From NCBI GenBank assembly GCA_017410325.1, contig JAFQRA010000023.1:42337-106336 (forward strand): a stretch of DNA of 64,000 bases, read 5' to 3'. This stretch comes from Clostridia bacterium (GTDB lineage: Bacteria > Bacillota > Clostridia > Oscillospirales > Acutalibacteraceae). Each line of letters begins with the position of its first letter. The stretch's first letter is position 1. The notes under the pieces were generated by a model, which saw nothing but the letters and a program-made list of their open reading frames with translations, ran no database searches and was not told where the DNA came from. The position numbers and the translations under genes were made by a program. Shown here piece after piece: positions 51,130 to 60,803 of the stretch.

Positions 51130-53244
51130 ATGTCAAAGCTTGTTATTGTTGAGTCAATTTCAAAGGCAAAGGTAATCAAGGGCTTCCTCGGCGACGGCTA
51201 CGAGGTTATGGCTTCCGTGGGCCACGTGCGTGACCTGCCTGCCTCAAAGCTGAGCGTTGATGTGAACAACGACTTTGCGCCCAAGTACGAAATAGTCAAG
51301 GGCAAGGAAAAGCTTGTCACGGAGCTTAAGAGTGCCGTTAAAAAGAGCGACGGCGTTCTTCTCGCAACCGACCCTGACCGTGAGGGTGAGGCAATCTCGT
51401 GGCACCTTGCAACCCTGCTGGGTCTTGACCTTAAAAAGAAGAACAGAGTTACTTTTAACGAAATCACCCGTTCGGGCATCGAAAAGGGTATGTCTGCCCC
51501 CCGTGCGGTTGATATAGATATGGTAAACGCACAGCAGGCAAGGCGTATTCTCGACAGACTTGTCGGTTATAAGCTCAGCCCGTTTGTCAGCCAGAAAATC
51601 CGCAGAGGTCTTTCCGCAGGCCGCGTTCAGTCCGTTGCGGTAAGACTTATTGTAGATAAGGAAAACGAAATCAACGCCTTTGTTCCCGAGGAGTACTGGT
51701 CACTTGATGCTCGCTTCACCTCCGCTGCACGCAGAGTTTTCTCTGCCGCATTTGCAGGTGATGAAACAGGCAAGGTCAAGCTTACTACGGAAGAACAGAC
51801 GAATTCCTATATATCAAGGCTTGACGGTGCAGTCTACACCGTCGGCACGGTAAAGAAGGGCACACGCAAAAAAAGTCCCGCACCGCCTTTCACAACCTCT
51901 ACAATGCAGCAGGAGGCTTCACGCCGCCTTAACTTCCAGTCTCAGCGTACAATGAAGGTTGCGCAGGAGCTTTACGAGGGTATCAACGTCAAGGGTCACG
52001 GCTCAATGGGTCTTATAACCTATATGAGAACGGACTCACTGCGCATATCTGACCAGGCAAGAGAGCAGGGCAACGAGTATATCAGAGCCGCATACGGCGA
52101 CAAGTTCCTGCCCGAAAAGCCCCGTTACTTCAAACAGCGTGCAAACGCCCAGGACGGTCACGAGGCCGTTCGTCCGACTAACCCTGCGCTCACACCCGCA
52201 ATGGTAAAGGACAGCCTTACCGTTGAGCAGTATAAGCTCTACAACCTCATCTGGCTGCGCTTTATGGCAAGCCTTATGGCAGACTGCGTACAGAACACCG
52301 TGAAGGCCGAAATCAAGGCACAGCGCGAAGGCGAAGAGCAGTACTGCATCTTCAACGCAACGGGCTACGAGGTCAAATTTGAGGGCTTTACGGCACTCTA
52401 TGAAGAGAGCACGGAGGACGAGGACGGCGAGAAGGACGGCAAGCTTCCCGAGCTCAAAAGCGGCGAGGTGCTCAAGCTCAAGGAGCTCGTACCTGCAAAG
52501 CATTTTACTCAGCCCCCTGCAAGGTACACGGAGGCTTCGCTTATCAAGGCTCTTGAGGAAAACGGCGTAGGCCGTCCGAGCACCTACGCAACAATCATTA
52601 CAACAATTATCAAGCGTGAATATGTAAAGCGCAGTGCAAAGCAGCTTGTCCCCACGGAGCTCGGCTTTGCAACGACGAATCTGCTCGGCGAGCGCTTCCC
52701 GAAGATTGTAAACGTCAAATTCACCGCCCAGATGGAAACCTCACTTGACGAGGTTGAAGAGGGCAAGGAGAATTATATCGACGTCCTGCGTGATTTCTAC
52801 GGCGATTTCGAGAAAACTCTCGACAAGGCCAAGGCAGATATGCAGGGTGTCAAAATTGAGCTTGAAGAGGATAAGACCGACATTCCCTGCGATAAGTGCG
52901 GTGCAATGATGGTTATTAAAACGGGCCGTTACGGCAAATTCCTTGCCTGCCCGAATTATCCCTCCTGTAAAAATGCAAAGCCGCTTATTCAGGAAACGGG
53001 TGCCAATTGTCCCAAGTGCGGCGAAAAGCTTGTTGAAAAGCGCAGTAAGCGCGGCTACGTCTTCTACGGCTGTGAGGGCTGGCCCAAGTGCGATTTTGCA
53101 ACCTGGGATAAGCCCACCAAGGAAAGCTGTCCCAACTGCGGCAAGAGCCTTTTCAAACAGCGCGGCGGCAAGGTAGTCTGTCTCGGCGAGGGCTGCGGCT
53201 TTGAAAAGAAGGCAAGCAGAAAGAAAGGCAAAGAGGATGAATAA
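51130..53244 (+). CDS. topA: DNA topoisomerase I
   Basis: 704 residues, type IA. TOPRIM KLVIVESISKAKVIKGFLG and DPDREGEAISWHL, LSAGRVQSVAVRLI, active-site Tyr in GLITYMRTDSLRIS, and three C-terminal Cys4 zinc ribbons (about 585-690: CDKCGAMMVIKTGRYG, CPKCGEKLVEKRSKRG, CPNCGKSLFKQRGG). Relaxes negative supercoils. AAAGGAAGG precedes the ATG. Its end overlaps trmFO by 8 bases. Confidence 0.98.
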   Translation: MSKLVIVESISKAKVIKGFLGDGYEVMASVGHVRDLPASKLSVDVNNDFAPKYEIVKGKEKLVTELKSAVKKSDGVLLATDPDREGEAISWHLATLLGLDLKKKNRVTFNEITRSGIEKGMSAPRAVDIDMVNAQQARRILDRLVGYKLSPFVSQKIRRGLSAGRVQSVAVRLIVDKENEINAFVPEEYWSLDARFTSAARRVFSAAFAGDETGKVKLTTEEQTNSYISRLDGAVYTVGTVKKGTRKKSPAPPFTTSTMQQEASRRLNFQSQRTMKVAQELYEGINVKGHGSMGLITYMRTDSLRISDQAREQGNEYIRAAYGDKFLPEKPRYFKQRANAQDGHEAVRPTNPALTPAMVKDSLTVEQYKLYNLIWLRFMASLMADCVQNTVKAEIKAQREGEEQYCIFNATGYEVKFEGFTALYEESTEDEDGEKDGKLPELKSGEVLKLKELVPAKHFTQPPARYTEASLIKALEENGVGRPSTYATIITTIIKREYVKRSAKQLVPTELGFATTNLLGERFPKIVNVKFTAQMETSLDEVEEGKENYIDVLRDFYGDFEKTLDKAKADMQGVKIELEEDKTDIPCDKCGAMMVIKTGRYGKFLACPNYPSCKNAKPLIQETGANCPKCGEKLVEKRSKRGYVFYGCEGWPKCDFATWDKPTKESCPNCGKSLFKQRGGKVVCLGEGCGFEKKASRKKGKEDE

Positions 53245-54529
53245 GGCAACGGTTATCGGTGCAGGTCTTGCAGGTGTTGAGGCTGCGTGGCAGCTTGCAA
53301 AAGCGGGAATCGAAACCGAGCTCCTGGAAATGAAGCCGCTGAAGTTTTCTCCCGCTCATAAAATGCAGGGCTATGCCGAGCTGGTCTGCTCTAATTCGCT
53401 CAAGGCTATGCGCCTTGACTCTGCGGCAGGAATGCTCAAGGAGGAAATGCGCCGCTTCGGCTCGGTGTGTATGATTGCGGCTGAAAAATGTGTTGTTGCG
53501 GCAGGCGGTGCTCTTGCCGTTGACAGAGATGAGTTTTCCGAAATCATCACAAAGCTTATCGACGAAAATCCGCTTATCACCGTTAAACACGGCGAGGCGG
53601 AAAAAATCCCCGAGGGTGTCGTTGTAGTTGCGGCAGGTCCGCTTGTGTCGGACAGCCTTGCCGCCGATATTGATGCTCTGTGCGGCGGCAGATTAAGCTT
53701 TTTTGATGCCGCTGCGCCCATAATCACGGCGGAAAGCCTTGATTACGACTGCCTTTTCACCCAGTCCCGTTACGACAGGGGCGGTGAGGACGATTATATA
53801 AACTGCCCGATGAATAAGGAAGAATACGAGGCCTTTTATGAGGCGATAACAACCGCCGAAAGGGCAGGCGTGCACGCCTTTGACGAGCGTCACGACGTTT
53901 ACGAGGGCTGTATGCCGATTGAGGCTATGGCTTCCCGCGGTGCGGATACGATGCGCTACGGTCCGCTTCGTCCCGTTGGTCTGCGCGACCCGAAAACGGG
54001 GCACAGACCGTGGGCGGTTTTACAGCTTCGTAAGGAAAATGCAGACGGCACTCTTTTAAACCTTGTCGGTTTTCAGACCAATCTCAAATTCGGCGAGCAG
54101 AAGCGTGTTTTTTCGATGATACCCGCACTCAAAAATGCCGAGTTTGTCAGATACGGTGTAATGCACCGCAATACCTTTATCGATTCGCCCCGTCTGCTGA
54201 ATGCGGACTATTCCTTCCGCAGCAGAGAAGGACTCTATTTTGCGGGTCAGATAACGGGTGTTGAGGGATATATGGAATCGGCTTCGTCAGGTATTCTTGC
54301 CGGCATTAATGCCGCAAGGCACATAAAAGGCGAAGCACCGTTAATACTTAAAAATACTACTATGATGGGTGCGCTGGCTGAATATATCAGCTCGTCACCC
54401 TCAAAGGATTTTCAGCCTATGGGTGCCAATTTCGGCGTTTTGCCCCCGCTTTCCGAAAAAATACGGGACAAGCGTGAACGCTATGCGGCACTTTCTGCAC
54501 GCGGTTTAAACGATTTGGAAACAGAATAA
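53237..54529 (+). CDS. trmFO: Methylenetetrahydrofolate--tRNA-(uracil-5-)-methyltransferase
   Basis: 430 residues. FAD Rossmann site ATVIGAGLAGVEAAWQLAKAG, SNSLKAMRLDSAAGMLKEEMR, CMPIEAMASRGADTMRYGPLRPVGL and GQITGVEGYMESASSGILAGINAAR are the TrmFO signatures. Makes m5U54 in tRNA with folate as carbon source. ATG 53237 (GGATG) lies in the last codons of topA; an upstream in-frame ATG within topA is less likely. Confidence 0.96.
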   Translation: MNKATVIGAGLAGVEAAWQLAKAGIETELLEMKPLKFSPAHKMQGYAELVCSNSLKAMRLDSAAGMLKEEMRRFGSVCMIAAEKCVVAAGGALAVDRDEFSEIITKLIDENPLITVKHGEAEKIPEGVVVVAAGPLVSDSLAADIDALCGGRLSFFDAAAPIITAESLDYDCLFTQSRYDRGGEDDYINCPMNKEEYEAFYEAITTAERAGVHAFDERHDVYEGCMPIEAMASRGADTMRYGPLRPVGLRDPKTGHRPWAVLQLRKENADGTLLNLVGFQTNLKFGEQKRVFSMIPALKNAEFVRYGVMHRNTFIDSPRLLNADYSFRSREGLYFAGQITGVEGYMESASSGILAGINAARHIKGEAPLILKNTTMMGALAEYISSSPSKDFQPMGANFGVLPPLSEKIRDKRERYAALSARGLNDLETE

Positions 54530-54540
54530 AGAGGAATAAA

Positions 54541-55545
54541 ATGAAAATTATTGTTGATGCTTTCGGCGGTGACAACGCTCCGCTTGAAATTTTAAAAGGC
54601 TGTGCTCTTGCCGTTAAAGAGCTTGGCGTTGAAATTCTGCTTGTCGGCGATGAAAGCAGAATTCTCGCCTGTGCAAAGGAAAACTCAGTTTCAATGAAGA
54701 ATATGGAAATTCTTCACGCCGAAAAGGTTTTTGAAATGGAGTACGACCCGAGGACGGTTATGAAGGAGCATTCCGATACCTCGCTTGCCGTAGGTATGAA
54801 GGCACTTACCGAGGGTAAGGGAGTTGCCTACGTTTCCGCAGGCAGCACCGGTGCAATCGTTATGGGCGCAACCTTTATCGTCAAGCGTATAAAGGGAGTC
54901 AAGCGTGCCGCAATAGCGAGCGTTATGCCCTCCGACAAGCGGGCGTTTATGCTTCTGGACTGCGGTGCGAACGTTGAATGTAAGCCCGAGCACCTTGTTC
55001 AGTTTGCTCAGATGGGCAGCGTTTATATGAACAGGATTATGGGCTATGAAAACCCGAGCGTGGGTCTTGCAAATATAGGCGTTGAGGAAAACAAGGGCAC
55101 ACCGCTTCAGCTTGAAACCTATTCGCTTCTTAAAGAGAAGAAGGATATCAGCTTTATGGGCAATGCGGAGGTAAGGGACATCGCTTTCGGCGTGGCAGAC
55201 GTTGTAGTTGCCGACGGCTTTACGGGCAACGTTATCCTCAAAATGTACGAAGGCGTTGCAAAGTCCCTTACGGGAAGCATCAAGGCGATATTCAAGAAAA
55301 ACGTTCTTTCTATGCTCTCCTATATCGGCGTAAAGAGCGGTATGGATGCGTTCAAAAAGAAGATGGATTACAAGGAGTACGGCGGTGCAGTGCTTTTGGG
55401 TATTGCAAAGCCCGTAATCAAAGCACACGGCTCGTCTGACGCAAGAGCGTTCAAAAACGCAATCCGTCAGGCTGTAAACTGTGTTGAAAAGGACGTAATC
55501 GGCGAGATTAAGAGAAGTGTCGGGGAAGAAAAAGATGAAGACTGA
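54541..55545 (+). CDS. plsX: Phosphate acyltransferase PlsX
   Basis: 334 residues. KIIVDAFGGDNAPLEILKG at the N-terminus, DPRTVMKEHSDTSLAVGM, AYVSAGSTGAIVMGATF, LLDCGANVECKPEHL, and ADGFTGNVILKMYEG are PlsX motifs. Makes acyl-phosphate from acyl-ACP for phospholipid synthesis. AAGAGG precedes the ATG. Overlaps rnc by 11 bases. No acpP lies between plsX and rnc, unlike many genomes. Confidence 0.96.
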   Translation: MKIIVDAFGGDNAPLEILKGCALAVKELGVEILLVGDESRILACAKENSVSMKNMEILHAEKVFEMEYDPRTVMKEHSDTSLAVGMKALTEGKGVAYVSAGSTGAIVMGATFIVKRIKGVKRAAIASVMPSDKRAFMLLDCGANVECKPEHLVQFAQMGSVYMNRIMGYENPSVGLANIGVEENKGTPLQLETYSLLKEKKDISFMGNAEVRDIAFGVADVVVADGFTGNVILKMYEGVAKSLTGSIKAIFKKNVLSMLSYIGVKSGMDAFKKKMDYKEYGGAVLLGIAKPVIKAHGSSDARAFKNAIRQAVNCVEKDVIGEIKRSVGEEKDED

Positions 55546-56218
55546 TTTAAAGAGCTTTCAGCAGAAAATAGATTATAAATTCAATAACGAGGAGCTTCTG
55601 CTCACGGCACTCACACATTCGTCCTATGCAAACGAGTGCGGCGGTGCATTCAACGAGCGTCTGGAATTTTTGGGCGACAGCGTGCTCGGCTTTATTTCGG
55701 CAGAATTCTTTTTCTCCAACCGCAAAAGCATGCCCGAGGGTGAGCTGACAAAGCTGCGTGCGGCTACCGTTTGCGAAAAATCGCTTTTCGGCTTTGCAAA
55801 GGAGATTGACCTTGGCTCATATATCCGCCTTGGCAAGGGCGAAACGAACACCGGCGGCAGAGAAAGACCTTCCATTCTTTCGGACGCGTTTGAGGCGGTA
55901 ATTGCCGCAATTTATCTTGACGGCGGTATGGACGAAGCAAAGAAATTCGTGCTCCGTTTTTTAAGGGAAGCACAGAGCCACAAAAACGACTCCGCCTTTA
56001 AGGACTACAAAACCGTTTTGCAGGAGATTATTCAGCGCAATCCCGAGGAAAGGCTCGAATACGTGCTTGTCGGTGAGAGCGGTCCTGCACACGACAAAAT
56101 ATTTGAGGTGGAAATTCACCTCAATTCCAACTGTATAGGCAGGGGCAGCGGCCACAGCAAAAAGCTTGCGGAGCAGGCGGCGGCAGGCGAAGCCCTAAAG
56201 CTTATGGGAATAGAATAA
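55535..56218 (+). CDS. rnc: Ribonuclease III
   Basis: 227 residues. RNase III signature NERLEFLGDSVLGFISAEF, DAFEAVIAAIYLDGG (acidic metal ligands) and a C-terminal dsRNA-binding domain (about 155-225, DYKTVLQEIIQRNPEERLEY, GRGSGHSKKLAEQAAAGEAL). Processes rRNA precursors and dsRNA. GGGGA precedes ATG 55535, within the plsX end; the longer upstream form has no good site. Confidence 0.96.
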   Translation: MKTDLKSFQQKIDYKFNNEELLLTALTHSSYANECGGAFNERLEFLGDSVLGFISAEFFFSNRKSMPEGELTKLRAATVCEKSLFGFAKEIDLGSYIRLGKGETNTGGRERPSILSDAFEAVIAAIYLDGGMDEAKKFVLRFLREAQSHKNDSAFKDYKTVLQEIIQRNPEERLEYVLVGESGPAHDKIFEVEIHLNSNCIGRGSGHSKKLAEQAAAGEALKLMGIE

Positions 56219-57222
56219 TGAGGCACGTTAACATAGCGGTTTTTGTTCCGCACAGCGGCTGTCCCAATCATTGCAGCTTTTGCAACCAGCGTGCCATTTC
56301 GGGTCACACAAAGCAGCCTGTACCGCAGGACGTTATCGATGCCTGCGAAACCGCTATGAAGGGCGGCTGTGAGGATGCTTACGTTCAGCTCGGCTTTTTC
56401 GGCGGCAGCTTTACCGCAATTGAGCGCGGCTATATGCTCGCTCTGCTTGAAGCGGCTCAGGGATACATAAAAAACGGCTTCTTAAACGGCGGAATAAGAA
56501 TCTCCACCCGACCCGATTTTATTGATGATGAAATTCTTTCCTTGCTGAAAAAATACGGTGTGAGTGCAATTGAGCTGGGCGCACAGAGTATGGACGACGG
56601 CGTGCTTGCTCTCAACAAAAGAGGTCACACGGCAGAAGACGTCAGAAAAGCCGCAAAGCTTATTAAGAAATACGGCTTTGAACTCGGCTTGCAGATGATG
56701 ACGGGGCTTTGGGGCTCAGATGATACGGACAGCGTAAACACCGCCAAGGAGTTTATTACCCTTAAGCCGGACACGGTCAGGATTTATCCGACAGTCGTGC
56801 TGAAAAACACTCTGCTCGGCGAAAAGTACGAAAGCGGCGAATATGCTCCGCCCGATTTACAGCAGAGCGTGCAGCTTGTTGCAAGGCTTTTGCCGATGTT
56901 TGAGGAGAACGGTATCAGCGTTATCCGTGTGGGTTTACACGCACAGAGTGACGTTGAGCGCGATTACCTTGCGGGCGCTTATCACCCTGCTATGCGGGAG
57001 TTATGCGAGGGCGAGATATACTACAGAAAAATTCTTTCTGCTCTTGAGAGCAAACCCAAGGGCAGCTATGAAATAACCGTTTCGCCGTGCGAAATTTCCA
57101 AGGCGACGGGACAGAAAAAGAAAAATATTCTCCGTCTGGCTGAGCAGGGCTACTGCTGCAAGGTCAGAGGAAGCAGCGATATAAACCTAAGAGAAATAAG
57201 GATTGAGACGAAATGTTTTTGA
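56218..57222 (+). CDS. Radical SAM protein, Elp3-like
   Basis: 334 residues. The cluster motif is SGCPNHCSFCNQRAISG (CxxxCxxC), then GFFGGSFTAIERGYM (GGE-like Gly run), ELGAQSMDD and GLQMMTGL and a C-terminal DNA or RNA-binding-like tail. It resembles the Elp3-like radical SAM family without GNAT acetyltransferase, and is conserved between rnc and smc in several Clostridia. One base overlaps rnc. The enzyme's target is unknown; RNA modification is plausible. Confidence 0.88.
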   Translation: MRHVNIAVFVPHSGCPNHCSFCNQRAISGHTKQPVPQDVIDACETAMKGGCEDAYVQLGFFGGSFTAIERGYMLALLEAAQGYIKNGFLNGGIRISTRPDFIDDEILSLLKKYGVSAIELGAQSMDDGVLALNKRGHTAEDVRKAAKLIKKYGFELGLQMMTGLWGSDDTDSVNTAKEFITLKPDTVRIYPTVVLKNTLLGEKYESGEYAPPDLQQSVQLVARLLPMFEENGISVIRVGLHAQSDVERDYLAGAYHPAMRELCEGEIYYRKILSALESKPKGSYEITVSPCEISKATGQKKKNILRLAEQGYCCKVRGSSDINLREIRIETKCF

Positions 57223-60200
57223 AATCACTTGAAATGCAGGGCTTTAAGTCGTTTCCCGACAAAACCGTGCTCGAATTCGGGCAGGGTATAACCTCTGTTG
57301 TCGGCCCCAACGGCTCCGGTAAAAGCAATATTTCCGATGCCGTGCGTTGGGTGCTCGGTGAGCAGTCAACCAAGAATCTGCGCGGCTCGAAGATGGAGGA
57401 CGTCATCTTCAGCGGTACGGGCGTGCGCCGTGCCCAGGGCTTTGCCGAGGTTACCTTAAGGCTTGATAATACCGACCGTGCGCTCAAAAGCGACAAGGAC
57501 GAGGTTTCCGTTACGCGCCGCTATTACCGCTCGGGCGAAAGTGAATATATGCTCAACGGCGAAACCTGCCGACTTAAGGACGTAAACGAAATGTTTATGG
57601 ATACGGGCCTCGGCCGTGACGGCTATTCAATGGTCAGCCAGGGCAGGGTTGCGGATATGGTTTCCTCCAAATCCAGTCAGCGCCGCGATATGCTCGAAGA
57701 GGCGGCGGGCATTTCCGCTTACCGTTACCGCAGAAACGATGCCAACCGTAAGCTTGACCAGGCGGAGGAAAATATGATTCGTCTGCGCGATATTCTCACC
57801 GAGCTTGAGGACAGAGTGGGTCCGCTTAAAATACAGAGTGAAAAGGCACAGAAATTCCTTGTTCTTGCAGAAGAACGCAAGGGGCTTGAAATAGGTCTGT
57901 GGCTCTATACGATAGATAAGGTCCGTGAGCAGTTAAAGGCTCATACGGACAAGCTCGACACAGCCGTTGCACAGTATGAGGCTGTTGAGGCGGAGCTTGA
58001 AGGAATTGTTGAAGAAATGGAAACGGCTATGGAAAACAGCCGTGAAATCACCGTGCAGATTGATGATATCCGCCTTGGTGCTTCCAGCATTGAGGAGCAG
58101 GCGGCACAGATTGATGCGCAGATTGCCGTTGAGCTCAACTCAATCGAGCACAATAACGAGGCAATTGCCCGTATCACCCGCGATATGGAAATTGCCGTTG
58201 AGTCAAAGCAGAATCTTGACGATGAGATTACCGAAACAATGAAGACGGTTGAGCTTCTCAAAAATGCGGAAAAGCAAAAGAGAGCTCAGCTTGCCGAAGC
58301 GGCAGAAAAGATTGAGGGTCTGCGTGAGCAGAGCAGGGTTTTTGTTGAAAAAATTGCCGAGCTTTCCGAAGAAATATCCCGATATGCCGTTAAAATCGGC
58401 GACTGCCGTGTCGAAATTTCAACGGCAAATTCTTCGGTTGAAGAAATCAACTCCCGGCTTGAAACCATAGACGATATCGTTGCCTCCCGTAACGATGCCA
58501 AAAAGCAGCTTGACGAAAAGAAGAAGCTCTGCGAGGAAAAGCTCGAAGAAGCAAAGGCACTCGTTGTTTCAACGGGCAATGCCGTAAGGGGCTACGAGCT
58601 TAAGGTTGAGTCACGTACGCAAAAGGCAGAGGATTTGAAAAAGGAAATTGACGCACTCGGCCTTGAAATTGACCGCAGACGTTCAAGGGCGAGAATGCTC
58701 GATGATTTAGAGAAGAATATGGAGGGCTACTCGGGCTCCGTAAAGGCTGTTATGCGCGAGGTCAAGCGCGGTACACTGCGCGGTATTGACGGCGTGCTTT
58801 CACAGCTCATCAGCGTTGACGAGGAGTATTCCGTTGCAATTGAAACCGCCCTTGGTGCGGCTTTGCAGAACATAGTCACACAGACCGAAACCGATGCTAA
58901 AAAAGCAATCAATTTCCTTAAGGATAACAAATCGGGCCGTGCAACCTTCCTTCCGCTTACGGCGGTAAAGGGCAGGAGCCTTGACGAAAAGGGCCTTGAC
59001 GATTGCTACGGCTACGTTGCGGTTGCAAGCGAGCTTGTCGGCTGTGACAAAAAATATAACGAAATCATATCCTCACTTCTCGGCAGAACCGTTGTTGTAG
59101 AGGATATGGACTGCGCAATTATGATAGCCAAGAAATATTCCCACCGCCTCAAAATCGTCACTCTTGACGGTCAGGTTGTAAATCCGGGCGGCTCAATGAC
59201 GGGCGGCTCCAGAACGCAGAATGCAGGCATACTCAGCCGTGCAAACGAAATCGAGCGCCTTAATGCAGAGTGCGTGAAGCTCAGCGGCGAGCTTGAGCAA
59301 AAGCAGCTCAGCAATAAGGAACTGCTTGCCGACCTTTCTGCCTGCAGAGCAGACCTTGCAGGTACGCAGGCGGACTTCACCCGTGCACAGGAGGACGTTA
59401 TCCGTTGCGAGAGTGAGCTGACACTCGTTATTGAAAAGCTTGAGGATACACAGCGTTCAATTGACGAGCTTGCAGAAGAAAAGGTGACGGCAGACGAAAG
59501 ACTTGCCGTTCTTGCAAAAACCGTTGAGGATGCAAGGGCAAGGGCAAAGGAGCTTGAAGAGCATAACGAAGCCCTCCGCCTTGAAATTGAAAAGAGCAAT
59601 TCCTCCCGTGCAAAGCTCGGTGAGGATGAAACGGAGCTCCAAAAGGCGGAAAACCGTGCAAAGCTCGATATACTTGCCGCACAGAAGGACATTCAGGCCA
59701 GGCTGGAGGCTGTTGCTCAGCTTCGCCACCGTATGGTAAATCAGGGCATCCGTATGGAGGACCTCAACCGTGAAATCGGTGAAATCGCGCAGAAAAACTG
59801 CGATATAAAGGATAACATTGCAGTTCTTGAACAGCAGGCACAGGCTCTTCGCAGCAAGGGTAAGGAGTCCAAGGAAGATGTTGCCAAGCTGATTGAAAAG
59901 AAAAATGAGCTTGATGCAAGGGCTGCACAGCTTCGTGTTGAAGAACGTGCAAAATCGGCTGACCGTGAAAAGCTCGGCGGCGAGGTTGCAAGGCTTGAAG
60001 AGCGTAAGGGCGTTATGGAAAAGGAGCACGATGACACCGTTTCCAAGCTCTACGACGAATATCAGCTCACACAGAGCGAGGCACAGGCACTTGAAATTGA
60101 TTTGGGCGACCCTGCCGAGGCAAAGCGCCACCTTCAGGAGCTCAAAAACAAAATCCGTGCGCTCGGCAACGTAAACGTTGCGGCTATTGACGAATATAAG

Positions 60201-60782
60201 GAAGTATCGGAAAGATACGAGTTTATGAGCGCACAGATAGCCGATATAGAAAAATCCAAAACGGAGCTTGAAAAGCTTATTGCAGAGCTCACCTCTAAAA
60301 TGGCTGCTCAGTTCCGCGAACAGTTTGCTAAAATCAACCGCTACTTCGGCGAAACCTTCTCCGAGCTGTTTGACGGCGGTAAGGCAGAGCTTATTCTTGA
60401 GGATGAGCACAACGTGCTTGAATGTCCCATTGAAATCAAGGTACAGCCCCCCGGAAAGAACGTTCAGAACATTGACCTGCTCTCGGGCGGTGAAAAGGGA
60501 CTTTCCGCAATTGCACTGCTCTTTGCAATTCTCAAGGTTTCGCCTGCACCCTTCTGCTTCTTTGATGAGGTTGAGGCGGCGCTTGACGAGGTTAACGTTG
60601 CACGTTACGCGCAGTATGCACGCCGTATGACGGGCAACACGCAGTTCATCCTCATCACTCACCGCAGAGGTACAATGGAGGAGGCCGACGTCCTTTACGG
60701 CGTAACAATGCAGGAAAAGGGCGTTTCCAAGCTGCTTGAACTCAAAACGGCAGAAATGGCACGCAAGCTCGGTATAGCATAA
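57213..60782 (+). CDS. smc: Chromosome segregation protein SMC
   Basis: 1189 residues. Head: Walker A VVGPNGSGKSNISDAVRWVLGEQS near residue 30, signature LLSGGEKGLSAIALLFAIL, Walker B FCFFDEVEAALDEVNV near the C-terminus. Two long coiled coils (about 170-480 and 670-1000) flank a hinge (about 510-660, containing GYVAVASELVG). Condenses and aligns chromosomes with ScpAB, not present here. It overlaps the radical SAM gene by 10 bases. No ftsY follows, unlike many Firmicutes. Confidence 0.98.
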   Translation: MFLKSLEMQGFKSFPDKTVLEFGQGITSVVGPNGSGKSNISDAVRWVLGEQSTKNLRGSKMEDVIFSGTGVRRAQGFAEVTLRLDNTDRALKSDKDEVSVTRRYYRSGESEYMLNGETCRLKDVNEMFMDTGLGRDGYSMVSQGRVADMVSSKSSQRRDMLEEAAGISAYRYRRNDANRKLDQAEENMIRLRDILTELEDRVGPLKIQSEKAQKFLVLAEERKGLEIGLWLYTIDKVREQLKAHTDKLDTAVAQYEAVEAELEGIVEEMETAMENSREITVQIDDIRLGASSIEEQAAQIDAQIAVELNSIEHNNEAIARITRDMEIAVESKQNLDDEITETMKTVELLKNAEKQKRAQLAEAAEKIEGLREQSRVFVEKIAELSEEISRYAVKIGDCRVEISTANSSVEEINSRLETIDDIVASRNDAKKQLDEKKKLCEEKLEEAKALVVSTGNAVRGYELKVESRTQKAEDLKKEIDALGLEIDRRRSRARMLDDLEKNMEGYSGSVKAVMREVKRGTLRGIDGVLSQLISVDEEYSVAIETALGAALQNIVTQTETDAKKAINFLKDNKSGRATFLPLTAVKGRSLDEKGLDDCYGYVAVASELVGCDKKYNEIISSLLGRTVVVEDMDCAIMIAKKYSHRLKIVTLDGQVVNPGGSMTGGSRTQNAGILSRANEIERLNAECVKLSGELEQKQLSNKELLADLSACRADLAGTQADFTRAQEDVIRCESELTLVIEKLEDTQRSIDELAEEKVTADERLAVLAKTVEDARARAKELEEHNEALRLEIEKSNSSRAKLGEDETELQKAENRAKLDILAAQKDIQARLEAVAQLRHRMVNQGIRMEDLNREIGEIAQKNCDIKDNIAVLEQQAQALRSKGKESKEDVAKLIEKKNELDARAAQLRVEERAKSADREKLGGEVARLEERKGVMEKEHDDTVSKLYDEYQLTQSEAQALEIDLGDPAEAKRHLQELKNKIRALGNVNVAAIDEYKEVSERYEFMSAQIADIEKSKTELEKLIAELTSKMAAQFREQFAKINRYFGETFSELFDGGKAELILEDEHNVLECPIEIKVQPPGKNVQNIDLLSGGEKGLSAIALLFAILKVSPAPFCFFDEVEAALDEVNVARYAQYARRMTGNTQFILITHRRGTMEEADVLYGVTMQEKGVSKLLELKTAEMARKLGIA

Positions 60783-60803
60783 TTTGAGTAAAGGAGAACG
60801 GTT

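Noticed and set aside
59457-60662. 401-residue open frame on the minus strand opposite smc
   Set aside because: Antisense to a clearly coding coiled-coil region with no own start signal; frame persists only because smc is rich in GCN/GAR codons.
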